A stretch of 17,275 bases of DNA from Lysobacteraceae bacterium (GCA_017990865.1 JAGNNB010000016.1:1-17275), one strand, 5' to 3'. Numbered from the stretch's first letter, positions 6,905 to 14,900 are shown. Translations and numbers: made by a program. Notes: a model not told the origin generated them from the sequence alone.

Positions 6905-6994
6905 GGCTCCTCCGGGCGTCGGCGCGATGCGGGGAGGATAGTCCCGCCCGCGTGCCTTGGCCTTGCGACCTTGGTCGGAGGCGATGCCGGCGCC

Positions 6995-7026
6995 GAAACG
7001 AAAACGCCGGGCGGTGCCCGGCGTTT
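6995..7026 (-). terminator. Intrinsic terminator of mdh
   Basis: On the minus strand, AAACGCCGGGC (7026-7016), loop ACC, and GCCCGGCGTTT (7012-7002) form a perfect 11-bp stem. It is followed by a T-rich stretch (stem end plus TTCGTTT). It starts 24 bp after the mdh stop codon and separates mdh from prpE. Confidence 0.85.
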
Positions 7027-7049
7027 CGTCGATCGCGAACCGAAATAGG

Positions 7050-8036
7050 TCAGCCCAGCAGATGCGCCACGCCAGCGCGCTCTTCTTCCAGCTCGGCGAG
7101 CGTCTTGTTCATGCGCTCGCGGCTGAAATCGTCGATCGGCAGGCCTTCGACGCGGGTGTATTCGCCGTTGGCGCAAGTCACCGGCACGCCGTACATCACG
7201 CCTTCCGGGATGCCGTAGCTGCCGTCGGAGGGCACGCCCATCGTCGCCCATTCGCCGTTGGTGCCCAGCGCCCAATCGCGCATGTGGTCGATGGCGGCGT
7301 TGGCGGCCGACGCAGCCGAAGACAGACCGCGGGCTTCGATGATCGCCGCGCCGCGCTTGCCCACCACCGGAATGAAGGTGTTGGCGTTCCAATCGGCATC
7401 GCCGATCTTGTCTTTCAGCGATGCGCCGCCGATGGTGGCGAAACGATAATCCGGGTACATGGTCGGGCTGTGGTTGCCCCACACCACCATGTTCTTGATA
7501 TCGGCGACCGGCACGCCCGCCTTGCCGGCGAGTTGCGACAACGCGCGGTTGTGGTCGAGACGCAGCATCGCGGTGAAGTTCTTGGACGGCAAATCCGGCG
7601 CCGATTTCATCGCGATGTAGGCGTTGGTATTGGCCGGGTTGCCGACCACCAGCACCTTCACGTTGCGCGAAGCGACGGCGTTCAGCGCCTTCCCCTGCAC
7701 GGTGAAGATCTCGGCGTTCTTCAGCAGCAGATCCTTACGCTCCATGCCCGGGCCGCGCGGCATCGCGCCGACCAACAGGGCGTAGTCGGCGTCCTTGAAC
7801 GCGACCGTCGGATCGTCGGTACCGACCATGCCGGCCAGCAGCGGGAAGGCGCAGTCTTCCAGTTCCATCATCACGCCCTTGAGCGCGGCCTGGGCCTTGT
7901 CCAACGGCAATTCCAGCATCTGCAGGATCACCGGCTGGTCCTTGCCGAGCATTTCGCCGGACGCGATGCGGAACAACAAGGCATAACCGATTTGGCCGGC
8001 GGCACCGGTAACGGCGACTCTGACGGGGGCTTTCAT
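7050..8036 (-). CDS. mdh: Malate dehydrogenase
   Basis: The protein is 328 aa, an NAD-dependent malate dehydrogenase of the TCA cycle, of the cytosolic-type MDH found in many proteobacteria. Visible features are the Rossmann loop [13 protein letters not shown] (from residue 9), the substrate-loop arginines in [12 protein letters not shown] (R94, R100), NPANTNAY (133-140), LRLDHNRA (158-165, with catalytic Asp161 and Arg164) and [11 protein letters not shown] (186-196, with catalytic His189). I start at MKAPVRV because GGAG lies about 8 nt upstream. Two in-frame ATG/TTG codons immediately upstream are too close to that site. The gene ends at a strong intrinsic terminator. Its 5' side abuts a palindromic repeat that leaves little room for a promoter. 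Confidence 0.95.
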   Translation of the reverse strand: MKAPVRVAVTGAAGQIGYALLFRIASGEMLGKDQPVILQMLELPLDKAQAALKGVMMELEDCAFPLLAGMVGTDDPTVAFKDADYALLVGAMPRGPGMERKDLLLKNAEIFTVQGKALNAVASRNVKVLVVGNPANTNAYIAMKSAPDLPSKNFTAMLRLDHNRALSQLAGKAGVPVADIKNMVVWGNHSPTMYPDYRFATIGGASLKDKIGDADWNANTFIPVVGKRGAAIIEARGLSSAASAANAAIDHMRDWALGTNGEWATMGVPSDGSYGIPEGVMYGVPVTCANGEYTRVEGLPIDDFSRERMNKTLAELEEERAGVAHLLG

Positions 8037-8055
8037 CAACATCACTCCTCGATCG

Positions 8056-8150
8056 AAAAAAAGAGAATGTCATTCCGAGCCGTAGGCGAGGAACCTGCTT
8101 GATCGTTTCGGCATAAACAGCAGGTCCCTCGCCTACGGCTCGGGATGACA
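8056..8150 (-). repeat. 83-bp palindromic repeat element plus T tract, upstream of mdh
   Basis: Arms 8068-8099 and 8119-8150 are reverse complements at 30 of 32 positions around a 19-nt loop. The arms begin with TGTCATTCCGAGCC and contain CCGTAGGCGAGG. Sequences beginning TGTCATTCCGAGC and ending GGGATGACA are dispersed REP/MITE-like repeats in many bacterial genomes. On the minus strand the stem is followed by TTCTC and seven Ts (8062-8056), so it could terminate transcription of the aminotransferase gene, whose stop lies 10 bp upstream of the element. The mdh ribosome binding site begins only a few bases after the T tract. Confidence 0.85.
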
Positions 8151-8159
8151 GTACTGAGA

Positions 8160-9365
8160 TCACTGCAGTTCCGCGAAGAACTCCTGAATACGCTTCATAC
8201 CCGGCGCCAACTGCGGCGTCGGGCAGGTGTAGCTGATGCGGATCGCGCGCGGCTCGCCGAAGGCCGAGCCCGGTACGCAGGCCACGCCTTTCGCGTCGAG
8301 CAAGGCATTGCACAGATCGACATCGTTGGCGACGACCGCGCCGGTCGGGCCGTGGGTCTTGCCGAAATACGCGCTGACGTCCGGGAAGACGTAGAAGGCG
8401 CCCTGCGGCCGCGGGCAAACGATGCCGGGAATGGCCATGAAGGCTGCGACCACTTCGTCGCGCTTGCGCTGGAATTCGGCGTTCTTCGCTTCCGGCACGT
8501 CCTGCGGGCCGGTGAGCGCGGCCACCGCAGCGGCGGTGGTCAGCTCGGGGATATTGGTGATGTGGTTCGAGTTCATCGTCACCACCGCGTTGGCGACGAC
8601 TTCCGGCCCGGCCATGAAGCCCACACGCCACCCGGGCATACCGTAGGTCTTCGACAGCGAATCCAGGAAGATCGTGCGGTCGCGCAATTCGGGACGGAAG
8701 TGGATGAAATTGTGGTAACCGACACCGTCGAACACCATGCGGTTGTAGATGTCGTCGGTGATGATCCAGGTGTCCGGATACTTCGCCACCACCTCGGCCA
8801 GCGCCGCGATTTCGTCCTTCGTGTACACCATGCCCGTCGGGTTGGACGGGTTGTTGAACAGAAACACTTTCGGCTTCTTAGCCAGCGCCGCGTCGAGCTG
8901 CGCCGGGGTGAGCTTGTAGTCCTGCTCCGGCGGGCACGGCAGCAGGTCGACCTTCGCATTCACGATTTCGGCGATGTCGAGATAGCTGGTCCAGTACGGC
9001 GTCGGGAAGGCGATGGTGTCGCCCTCGTCCAGCAGCACTTCGGCCAGGTTGTAGATGATGTGCTTGGCGCCGATGCCGGTGGCGATATTGGCGCGCTTGT
9101 AGCCGGTCAGACCGATGCCTTCCATGTGCTTGATGAAGGCGTCCAGCAGGGCGTCGGCGCCGCGGTTGCTGCCGTACTGGCCGGAGTCCTTGGCGAGCGC
9201 GTCGCGGACCGCGTCGTAAACGTGCGGGCCGGGCAGAAAATTGGGAACGCCGATCGAAAAACTGATGATGTCGCGGCCTTCGGCCTTGAGCCGCTTGGCT
9301 TTTTCGGCGACCACCATAATCGCGCTGGGCTTGGCGCGACCGACGCGCCGGGCGAGTTGCAGCAT
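8160..9365 (-). CDS. Class I/II aminotransferase, AspC-type
   Basis: The protein is 401 aa, a PLP-dependent fold-type-I aminotransferase. Visible features are the NNPSNPTG motif (171-178), TDDIY (203-207) with the PLP-binding Asp204, SLSKTYGMPGWRVG (236-249) with the Schiff-base Lys239, and IRISY (375-379) with the carboxylate-binding Arg376. The GYKRANIATGIGAKHIIY segment near residue 90 binds the cofactor phosphate. I assign aspartate or a broad aspartate/aromatic/branched specificity; the exact substrate cannot be read from sequence. I use the internal ATG 9365 (MLQLARRVGRAKPSAI) because family proteins begin there and AGGT lies 6 nt upstream. The longer frame is Arg-rich shadow sequence. 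The gene is divergent from the lipoprotein operon at 9464. Confidence 0.9.
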   Translation of the reverse strand: MLQLARRVGRAKPSAIMVVAEKAKRLKAEGRDIISFSIGVPNFLPGPHVYDAVRDALAKDSGQYGSNRGADALLDAFIKHMEGIGLTGYKRANIATGIGAKHIIYNLAEVLLDEGDTIAFPTPYWTSYLDIAEIVNAKVDLLPCPPEQDYKLTPAQLDAALAKKPKVFLFNNPSNPTGMVYTKDEIAALAEVVAKYPDTWIITDDIYNRMVFDGVGYHNFIHFRPELRDRTIFLDSLSKTYGMPGWRVGFMAGPEVVANAVVTMNSNHITNIPELTTAAAVAALTGPQDVPEAKNAEFQRKRDEVVAAFMAIPGIVCPRPQGAFYVFPDVSAYFGKTHGPTGAVVANDVDLCNALLDAKGVACVPGSAFGEPRAIRISYTCPTPQLAPGMKRIQEFFAELQ

Positions 9366-9463
9366 CGCATTACCTACAAGGGCTGTGCTTCGGTAAAGTG
9401 GGGACCGGACGTCCTGCGAGGGCGCCCGAAAGGTCTGCCGAACAGACGTGGAGCAAGCACGAA

Positions 9464-10306
9464 ATGGTAACACAGCGCACCGCCCCGGCCTCCGGCCGCT
9501 TCGTCCTCCGCCCCGTGCCTCGCAACGCCGCCGATGCGCGCCATCGCGCGTCGTATCGGTCGCCGCCATCGGTATGGCGCTGGCTGCTCGCGCTGACGCT
9601 GTGCGGCTTGCTCAACGCCTGCGCCAGCACGCAGGTGCGCACCGCGAAAACCGACGACGGCGCGCCGCTGGTGGTCAGCGGCAGCGTGGTGCTGGTGGAA
9701 CCGGACATCGAACTGTACGAAGTGCTGGTCGGCGGCGCGCAAGAGCCGCGCAAAGCCTGGACCGAAACCGCGCGCCGGCTGTATCCGCAGATGGCGCGCG
9801 AGGTGCTGGCAGGCCGCGGCATCGAAGTGAAACCGGATTTTCCGCTGCCGCCCGAAGCCGGCGCCGACGACCGCCTGCGTCAGCTCTATCTGCTGAATCA
9901 AGCGGTGTCGATCAGCGTGCTGCAGTACGGCCGCAGCACCTCCGGCAGCGGGCTGCGCAACAAGCGCGGCAAATTCGATTGGACGCTCGGCCCGGGCGTG
10001 TCCGCATTGCGCGACGCCACCGGCGCCGACTACGCCCTGTTCACCTACATTCGCGACAGCTACACCAGCGGGGGGCGCGCGGCGATGCGCATCATCGGTT
10101 TCGTGCTGCTGGGCGGCGACATCGGCGGCGGTTATCAGATCGGCCTCGCCTCGCTGGTGGACCTGCGCACCGGGCGCGTGGTCTGGCACAACCTGCTGGT
10201 CGATCAAGCCGGCGACCTGCGCGACGAACCCGGCGCGCGCGAAACCGCCGACGACTTGCTGAAAAACCTCGGCGTACCGCCGAAGCGCGGCGGAGGCCGA
10301 CCATGA
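9464..10306 (+). CDS. Putative lipoprotein, first gene of three-gene operon
   Basis: The protein is 280 aa from ATG 9464, with a GTGGAGC element about 10 nt upstream. A Pro/Arg-rich leader of about 38 residues precedes the hydrophobic core WRWLLALTLCG and a lipobox LNAC (Cys53). The leader is unusually long, but I see no later in-frame start. The mature part (VSGSVVLVEPDIELYEV, YALFTYIRDSYTSGG, IIGFVLLGGDIGGGYQIGLASLVDLRTGRVVWHNLL) resembles beta-rich envelope lipoproteins. The family is not recognised. The stop overlaps the start of the M48 gene by ATGA, so the two are translationally coupled, which suggests a shared envelope function. Confidence 0.75.
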   Translation: MVTQRTAPASGRFVLRPVPRNAADARHRASYRSPPSVWRWLLALTLCGLLNACASTQVRTAKTDDGAPLVVSGSVVLVEPDIELYEVLVGGAQEPRKAWTETARRLYPQMAREVLAGRGIEVKPDFPLPPEAGADDRLRQLYLLNQAVSISVLQYGRSTSGSGLRNKRGKFDWTLGPGVSALRDATGADYALFTYIRDSYTSGGRAAMRIIGFVLLGGDIGGGYQIGLASLVDLRTGRVVWHNLLVDQAGDLRDEPGARETADDLLKNLGVPPKRGGGRP

Positions 10307-11604
10307 CCTCCACCCCCGTAGAGCGGAGCGCAGCTCCGCTACCCCACACCGTAGAGCGGAGCGAAGCTCCGCTGAAAATTTCGGCGATCAGACATGTTCA
10401 GCGGAGCTGCGCTCCGCTCTACCGTCCGCTCTACCATGCGACGCGGGTCTTGGCGGCAAGCGCCCTGCTCACCATCGCCCTCGCCGGCTGCGCCACGCAG
10501 CAAGCCGTGCGCGAACATCGCCCGGGCGACGCGCCGGTCGCCGGCACCGACGAAGACGAACTCTGGTACGCGATGCAGCGCGCCGAAGCCGAGTTGCAAC
10601 GCTCGCCGCTGCTCGTGAAAGACCCCGCGCTCAACGCCTACGTGCGCGGCATCGCCTGCAAAGTCTCGGGCGATCACTGCCGCGATCTGCGCGTCTACAT
10701 CATGGATGTCCCCGACTTCAACGCCTCGATGGCGCCGAACGGGATGATGATCGTGTGGACCGGCGCCTTGCTGCGCGCGCGCGACGAGGCCGAGATCGGC
10801 TTCGTGCTGGGGCACGAATCCGGCCACTTCACCGCGCAGCATTCGCTGCGGCAATGGCGGCGTTTGAAAGACACCAGCGCCGTGCTCAGCGCCTTCCAGT
10901 TGGTGGCCTACGGCGCGGGCGTGCCGGACGCCGCTTTGCTCGGCGCGTTGGGCGCGTACGCCGGCATCTTCAAATTCAGTCGCGACCAGGAGCGCGAAGC
11001 CGACAAACTCGGTTTCGCCTCCGCCGTGACTCACGGTTACGACCCCGCGGCCGGCGGCGATTTGTGGGCCCGGCTCAAGCGCGAAGAAGACACACGGCGC
11101 TATCAGCGTCGCGGCGTGGTCTTCGCCACGCATCCCGCCACCGAAGAGCGCCTGGCCGATATCCGCAGCGCCGCCGCGAGCGCGCCGCCCGGCCCGCGCG
11201 ATCGCCATCGCGACGAATATCGTGCGGCGATGCGGCCGTTTCTCGATCGCTGGCTCGCGGCCGAACTCGGTCGCCGCCGCTACGACAGTTCACTGCTGGT
11301 GATCGGCGAATTATTGGCCGAAGCGCCCGAAGCCGATCGCGGCTTGCTGACGTTCTACATGGGCGAAGCGCATCGCCGTCGCGCCGCTGCGGGCGACCGC
11401 GCGAAGGCCGCCGATTTCTACGCGCAAGCGATTCGTCTGCCCGATGCGCCCGCCGCCGCATGGCGCGAGCACGGCTTCGCGTTACGCGATGCGGGCGACG
11501 CCGCCGCGACGACGATGCTGCGCCGCTATCTCGACGCCGCGCCGGACGCCGACGACCGCGCATTCGTCGAACGCGAACTGAGCAAACTGGGAGACCGCCG
11601 ATGA
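10303..11604 (+). CDS. M48-family metalloprotease lipoprotein
   Basis: The protein is 433 aa. It has the zinc motif HESGH (171-175) and the downstream EREAD motif (230-234) with the third ligand Glu232, as in M48/BepA/LoiP-like periplasmic proteases. A signal peptide ends in lipobox LAGC (Cys63), so it should be a periplasm-facing lipoprotein. The N-region is about 48 residues long because residues 5-44 are encoded by REP-like palindromes (VERSAAPL, VERSEAPL, VQRSCAPL) that keep the frame open. The C-terminal part (310 onward) has helical repeats like TPR (YDSSLLVIGELLAEAPEADRGLL...), common for this family. The start overlaps the upstream gene by ATGA and GGAGG precedes it. The stop overlaps the next start in the same way. 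Likely roles are outer-membrane protein or lipoprotein quality control. Confidence 0.9.
   Translation: MTSTPVERSAAPLPHTVERSEAPLKISAIRHVQRSCAPLYRPLYHATRVLAASALLTIALAGCATQQAVREHRPGDAPVAGTDEDELWYAMQRAEAELQRSPLLVKDPALNAYVRGIACKVSGDHCRDLRVYIMDVPDFNASMAPNGMMIVWTGALLRARDEAEIGFVLGHESGHFTAQHSLRQWRRLKDTSAVLSAFQLVAYGAGVPDAALLGALGAYAGIFKFSRDQEREADKLGFASAVTHGYDPAAGGDLWARLKREEDTRRYQRRGVVFATHPATEERLADIRSAAASAPPGPRDRHRDEYRAAMRPFLDRWLAAELGRRRYDSSLLVIGELLAEAPEADRGLLTFYMGEAHRRRAAAGDRAKAADFYAQAIRLPDAPAAAWREHGFALRDAGDAAATTMLRRYLDAAPDADDRAFVERELSKLGDRR
10318..10434. repeat. Cluster of three REP-like palindromes inside the M48 gene
   Basis: Each unit contains AGCGGAGC, a 3-nt loop and GCTCCGCT. Copies lie at 10318-10342 and 10351-10374 in one orientation and at 10399-10422 in the other. 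A partial copy (CCGCTCTAC) follows at 10426-10434. Copies 2 and 3 can pair over 24 bp with one mismatch, forming a larger hairpin. All lie upstream of the signal peptide codons. Confidence 0.85.
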
Positions 11605-12242
11605 CCGCTCCGCATACGTCGATGTTCGCGACCTCCGCCGCAACGCGGACATCGCGCGTCGCACGCGCCAGCCGCCGCGTCGCCGTTCTCGTCGCGCTGT
11701 GTATCGCCCTCGCCGCCTGCACATCGGGCGGGCCGCTGGTGGTGCCGGGGCCGACCACGGCCGGCGGCAAGCTCATGATCGACAGCGAAATGGAGTGGAC
11801 GCGCTTTTCGACGTCGCGCTACCAGTTGTGGACGATCGACGGCGAATTGCTCAATCGCTTGTATCTGATTCCCACCGTACGCGAGCGCGAATTCATTTTT
11901 CTCGGCCAGCGCCAAACCAAACGCCGCCCCGACGGCGCGTTCTACAAACGAGGCCTGCGCGCTGACGAACTGCGCGACCTCGTCCTCGACGGCATGCGCG
12001 CCGCCGGCACCGTGAATCTGGAAAGCCGCAACCTGCGCCCGGCGAATTTCGGCGGTCGCGAAGGCCTACGTTTCGAGTTTTCGCTGGCGAACGAGGAAGG
12101 TTTGAAATACCAGGGCATGGCCGCCGCGTTCGAACACGAAAAAGGCCTCGCGCTCGCGCTATACATGGCCCCGAGTGAGTTCTATTACCCGCGCGACGAA
12201 GCGAAAGTGGCGAAAATGCTGGATACGCTGCGGATGAAGTGA
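11601..12242 (+). CDS. Putative lipoprotein, third gene of operon
   Basis: The protein is 213 aa and starts in the ATGA overlap with the M48 gene, with GGGAG 9 nt upstream. A hydrophobic stretch VAVLVALCIALAAC ends with a lipobox (Cys40). The mature protein (ISDSEMEW-like start MIDSEMEWTRF, LWTIDGELLNRLYLI, QRQTKRRPDGAFYKRGLRADELRDLVLDG, GREGLRFEFSLANEEGLKYQG) is a single compact domain. I recall proteins of this type as uncharacterised proteobacterial lipoproteins. It probably works with the two genes upstream, either as partner or as substrate-handling component of the protease. The gene converges with the small membrane protein at 12261, leaving 18 bp between them. Confidence 0.75.
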   Translation: MTAPHTSMFATSAATRTSRVARASRRVAVLVALCIALAACTSGGPLVVPGPTTAGGKLMIDSEMEWTRFSTSRYQLWTIDGELLNRLYLIPTVREREFIFLGQRQTKRRPDGAFYKRGLRADELRDLVLDGMRAAGTVNLESRNLRPANFGGREGLRFEFSLANEEGLKYQGMAAAFEHEKGLALALYMAPSEFYYPRDEAKVAKMLDTLRMK

Positions 12243-12260
12243 ACGACTCAGCGCTTTCGA

Positions 12261-12542
12261 TCAATCGCTGCTGTCGCCACCGCCATGGCTATCGCAACTG
12301 CCGCCGTCGCTGTCGCCCGCATCGCTATCGTCGCAGTCGTTAGCATTATCGGCATCCGACGGCGACGCGTCCGCGCCCGGGTTTTCGGCGACGAAATGCG
12401 AATAGCCGTAGCTCGGCGTGTCGGGGTTACGCACCAGCACCACCACGCCGGCGATGGTCGCCGGTACCGCCAGGAACCACAGGCCAGCGACGAATGCGGC
12501 CAACGCTGCGACCAGCAAACCCCATCCAATCAGTATGTGCAT
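12261..12542 (-). CDS. Small membrane protein with acidic Asp/Ser/Gly-rich tail
   Basis: The protein is 93 aa. A strong ribosome binding site (AAGGAG, 9 nt upstream of the ATG) selects this frame over an overlapping one of equal length. Two membrane segments at about 3-22 and 23-38 (ILIGWGLLVAALAAF, LAVPATIAGVVVLV) are followed by a tail of Asp, Ser, Gly and two Cys (NDCDDSDAGDSDGGSCDS...). The tail could bind metal cations but nothing proves it. The family is not recognised. It lies 51 bp downstream of the murein endopeptidase gene on the same strand, so they may be cotranscribed. Confidence 0.7.
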   Translation of the reverse strand: MHILIGWGLLVAALAAFVAGLWFLAVPATIAGVVVLVRNPDTPSYGYSHFVAENPGADASPSDADNANDCDDSDAGDSDGGSCDSHGGGDSSD

Positions 12543-12593
12543 GATGGTTACTCCTTGTTTTTCTTCACCCGATCGCCAGCCCCGAAGACCGCT

Positions 12594-13292
12594 TTAACGC
12601 AGCGCACGGCAGTTCGCGCTGAAGTCGACGTGATAATGCTCGTCGTGCCGCCACCACACTTTGCCGCGCACGAAATCCACATGGCGACGCAGATAAGCGC
12701 CGCGCTTGGTCGCGAATAACTTCGGCAAATACTTCGGCTCGAAGATCACGCGATCGATCGGCGCGCCCGCCGTTTTCGCCGCACGATCCAGCGCATACAG
12801 ATGCTCGGCCATCGCCTCGAAATCGATACGCAGCGGTCTTTTGGCGTCGATGCGATAGCGCGCATTGGCGTCGAACTCGATGTCGTAGCCGTAACGATTG
12901 GTCGCCGAACCCGGCAACGCCACCGAGCGGCCCTTGTCGTCCAGCACCGGCACGAAAAAATCCACCGACAAACCGTTCTGATGGGTTTTATGCGGTTTGA
13001 AACGACCGCCGTCCTCGAAACCGCTTTCGCCGTAAACGAACACTTTCCCCGGCGCAGCCGTCGCCACCTGCGCATAGGCATCCTTCACCGTCCGCGCCAC
13101 CCGCGCATGCGCATACGTGCGCCCGAGCGTCACGCCCAAACGGCTGTAGGCTTGGAAATTCTTGCCGTTATCCGGCAGTTGCGTCGCATGCTCGATGCGG
13201 CCGTTGGCGGGCGTGCCGTAGCAGACGCTGTCGGCGGCGCTGGCCTCACTTACCAAGCACAACACTACAAGAATAATCCGTGACGCGTTCAT
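12594..13292 (-). CDS. Secreted penicillin-insensitive murein endopeptidase-like protein (M74/LAS)
   Basis: The protein is 232 aa with a signal peptide (MNASRIILVVLCLVSEASA). Zinc-ligand signatures HQNGLSVD (104-111, H-x6-D) and HYH (219-221, H-x-H) are in the order and spacing of MepA and other LAS metallopeptidases. MepA cleaves the D-Ala-meso-DAP cross-links of peptidoglycan. The protein is somewhat shorter than E. coli MepA (about 274 aa), and the N-terminal region (VCYGTPANGRIEHATQLP) is typical of a xanthomonad version. The DEHYHVDF motif carries the catalytic second histidine. It is periplasmic by inference. It is preceded by the TIR gene on the same strand, 44 bp away. The site upstream of the ATG is weak. 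Confidence 0.85.
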   Translation of the reverse strand: MNASRIILVVLCLVSEASAADSVCYGTPANGRIEHATQLPDNGKNFQAYSRLGVTLGRTYAHARVARTVKDAYAQVATAAPGKVFVYGESGFEDGGRFKPHKTHQNGLSVDFFVPVLDDKGRSVALPGSATNRYGYDIEFDANARYRIDAKRPLRIDFEAMAEHLYALDRAAKTAGAPIDRVIFEPKYLPKLFATKRGAYLRRHVDFVRGKVWWRHDEHYHVDFSANCRALR

Positions 13293-13336
13293 CTCAGTAG
13301 CCTAAGTAGCATTTTTAATGAAACAACCCGCACAAA

Positions 13337-14206
13337 TCAACCAAGCAATTGAACTCGCTCATGAATGAAGCGGGCAATGTCTTCAGGCGCATGCTGTCTA
13401 GCATCCACGTAACCATCGGTCGAAAAAATTCCATCTACAGAACCGTCATCGACACGTACCAGCATCACCCTTTGATGGTCACGACTTGCGATTATTTCTT
13501 TAATCGCGCGAAACTCAATTCCGCACCAGCTTTTCCGCTGGTAGTCCGACCCAATAAAAACAACCACCAACCTTGACTGATCCCGATATATTTTTTGCAA
13601 GAAGATGTCTAGCGAGGGTCTAGCAAGCTGAGAAATATAATTGTTGTCGTAGAAGTAGGAGTTGGGGCCAAGACGCCTTTCTAACCCCGGGACAATTCTT
13701 TCAACTAGCTGCCTAGCCTCCCCAGGAAAAGATAACGCCACATCAAAGTAATGCGTGCTGATATCTACCGCCTTAGAGACGGAACGAGTCCACCCAGGCA
13801 GAGAAATGCCTACAGCATTTAATTCCTTTGGAAGATCAACGTTTTTTACAGCCCAGTGACTTCTATTTAGCTCCCAAGACTGTATATCAAGCTCAAAAGA
13901 TAGCTTTGCCAATTGCTGCGAAGACAAGAAGGGAAAAACTTCTATTAATTCATACTCAACACGAACTCGCGTTTGTCTTTTTATGACATCCTTAATTACC
14001 CCAAACTTCGGGGCCAGTGCATTGAATTCCTCGTATGCGAAAATGCACGGCAGCCGCTTCAACTCATCAACCGCGACAGCGTCCAAACCTCCTAACCTTC
14101 GTGTAATTTCTGTATCGGTGTACTCACGAACACAACGCGAAAGATCGATTTCCCACGGATCCCCGAGCCATGACTGAGCACTAGCAGAAACGAAGAAGTT
14201 ATACAT
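13337..14206 (-). CDS. TIR-domain protein, candidate anti-phage NADase
   Basis: The protein is 289 aa. The C-terminal domain (about 152-289) is TIR-like: FDVALSF (154-160) plus PGE forms the first strand and BB-type loop entry, FYDNN (185-189) follows, then VVVFIGSDYQRKSWCGIEF with Glu231 in the W-C-x-x-E position of catalytic TIR NADases. The N-terminal half (about 1-135; ELKRLPCIFAYEE, TRVRVEYE, ELDIQSWELNRSHWAVKNVDL) is a conserved module I remember preceding TIR domains, but I cannot name it. The gene is clearly AT-richer than its neighbours (45 G+C of 120 in 13861-13980). It starts 24 bp after the cyclophilin stop, with no strong ribosome binding site of its own. By analogy with TIR-based defence it may deplete NAD or make a cyclic ADP-ribose signal on infection; this is inference. 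Confidence 0.85.
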   Translation of the reverse strand: MYNFFVSASAQSWLGDPWEIDLSRCVREYTDTEITRRLGGLDAVAVDELKRLPCIFAYEEFNALAPKFGVIKDVIKRQTRVRVEYELIEVFPFLSSQQLAKLSFELDIQSWELNRSHWAVKNVDLPKELNAVGISLPGWTRSVSKAVDISTHYFDVALSFPGEARQLVERIVPGLERRLGPNSYFYDNNYISQLARPSLDIFLQKIYRDQSRLVVVFIGSDYQRKSWCGIEFRAIKEIIASRDHQRVMLVRVDDGSVDGIFSTDGYVDARQHAPEDIARFIHERVQLLG

Positions 14207-14230
14207 GACGCTGTCGCGGCCTCCGGCAAG

Positions 14231-14725
14231 TTACGCCGCCATGATCTTGTTCCACTCCGCCACGCGATCGGCCTTCGCGGCGATGGCGGCATCAGCGTCG
14301 CCTTCGATCTTGATCGACTTGATGGTGTCGCCCTGACGGATGCTGTCGACGACGTCCATGCCTTCAAGGACTTTGCCGAAAACGGTGTGTTTGCCGTCGA
14401 GCCAGTCGGTCTTGATGTGGGTGATGAAGAACTGGCTGCCGTTGGTGTTGGGGCCGGCGTTGGCCATCGACAGCACGCCGCGTTCGTGGCGCACGCCGTT
14501 GTTGGCTTCGTCTTCGAATTTGTAGCCCGGGCCGCCGGTGCCGCGGCCCTGCGGGCAGCCGCCCTGGACCATGAAGTCGGCGATGACGCGGTGGAAAATC
14601 AGGCCGTTGTAGAAACCGCGCTGGACCAGATTGACGAAGTTGGCGACGGTCAGCGGGGCCTTGTCGGCGTGCAGTTCGATGCGGATCGGGCCGCGGTCGG
14701 TGTCGAAATGGGCGATCAGGCTCAT
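14231..14725 (-). CDS. ppiB: Peptidyl-prolyl cis-trans isomerase, cyclophilin type
   Basis: The protein is 164 aa from ATG 14725, where GGAG lies 8 nt upstream. The longer open frame upstream is not protein-like. Cyclophilin signatures are FHRVIADFMVQGG (44-56, with the catalytic Arg46), GPNTNGSQFFIT (91-102) and WLDGKHTVFG (108-117). There is no signal peptide, so it is cytoplasmic and PpiB-like. It catalyses proline cis-trans isomerisation in protein folding. The acidic/Lys-rich tail (EGDADAAIAAKADRVAEWNK) is typical of the xanthomonad form. It is the first of the four minus-strand genes ppiB-TIR-endopeptidase-small membrane protein, which may form an operon. Confidence 0.93.
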   Translation of the reverse strand: MSLIAHFDTDRGPIRIELHADKAPLTVANFVNLVQRGFYNGLIFHRVIADFMVQGGCPQGRGTGGPGYKFEDEANNGVRHERGVLSMANAGPNTNGSQFFITHIKTDWLDGKHTVFGKVLEGMDVVDSIRQGDTIKSIKIEGDADAAIAAKADRVAEWNKIMAA

Positions 14726-14831
14726 GGGGAGCTCCAAAAAAAGGGGGCTCAACGTAGCATGCCAACCCCCACCCAGGGCAGACGTGCTCGTGAGCCCCGC
14801 GACCGGACGCGGCCGCGCCCGGATTCGGAGT

Positions 14832-14854
14832 GGATGCCCGCATGCGGGGCATCC
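14832..14854 (-). terminator. Hairpin between macro-domain and cyclophilin genes
   Basis: GGATGCCC (14832-14839), a 7-nt loop and GGGCATCC (14847-14854) form a perfect 8-bp stem, 47 bp downstream of the macro gene stop on the minus strand. No T tract follows, so a termination role is only suggested by its place. Confidence 0.35.
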
Positions 14855-14900
14855 TGGTCGTGTCGAAGCGGTGCGTCGGAGAGAACTCCGCAGCGGCTGG

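Noticed and set aside
4988..8102. Several long plus-strand frames opposite prpE and mdh
   Set aside because: All lie antisense to well-conserved enzymes and have His/Arg/Gly-rich shadow composition.
9448..10302. Extended 718-aa reading of the M48 gene
   Set aside because: The upstream part is an Arg-rich shadow of the first lipoprotein gene. The ATGA overlap and GGAGG set the start at 10303.
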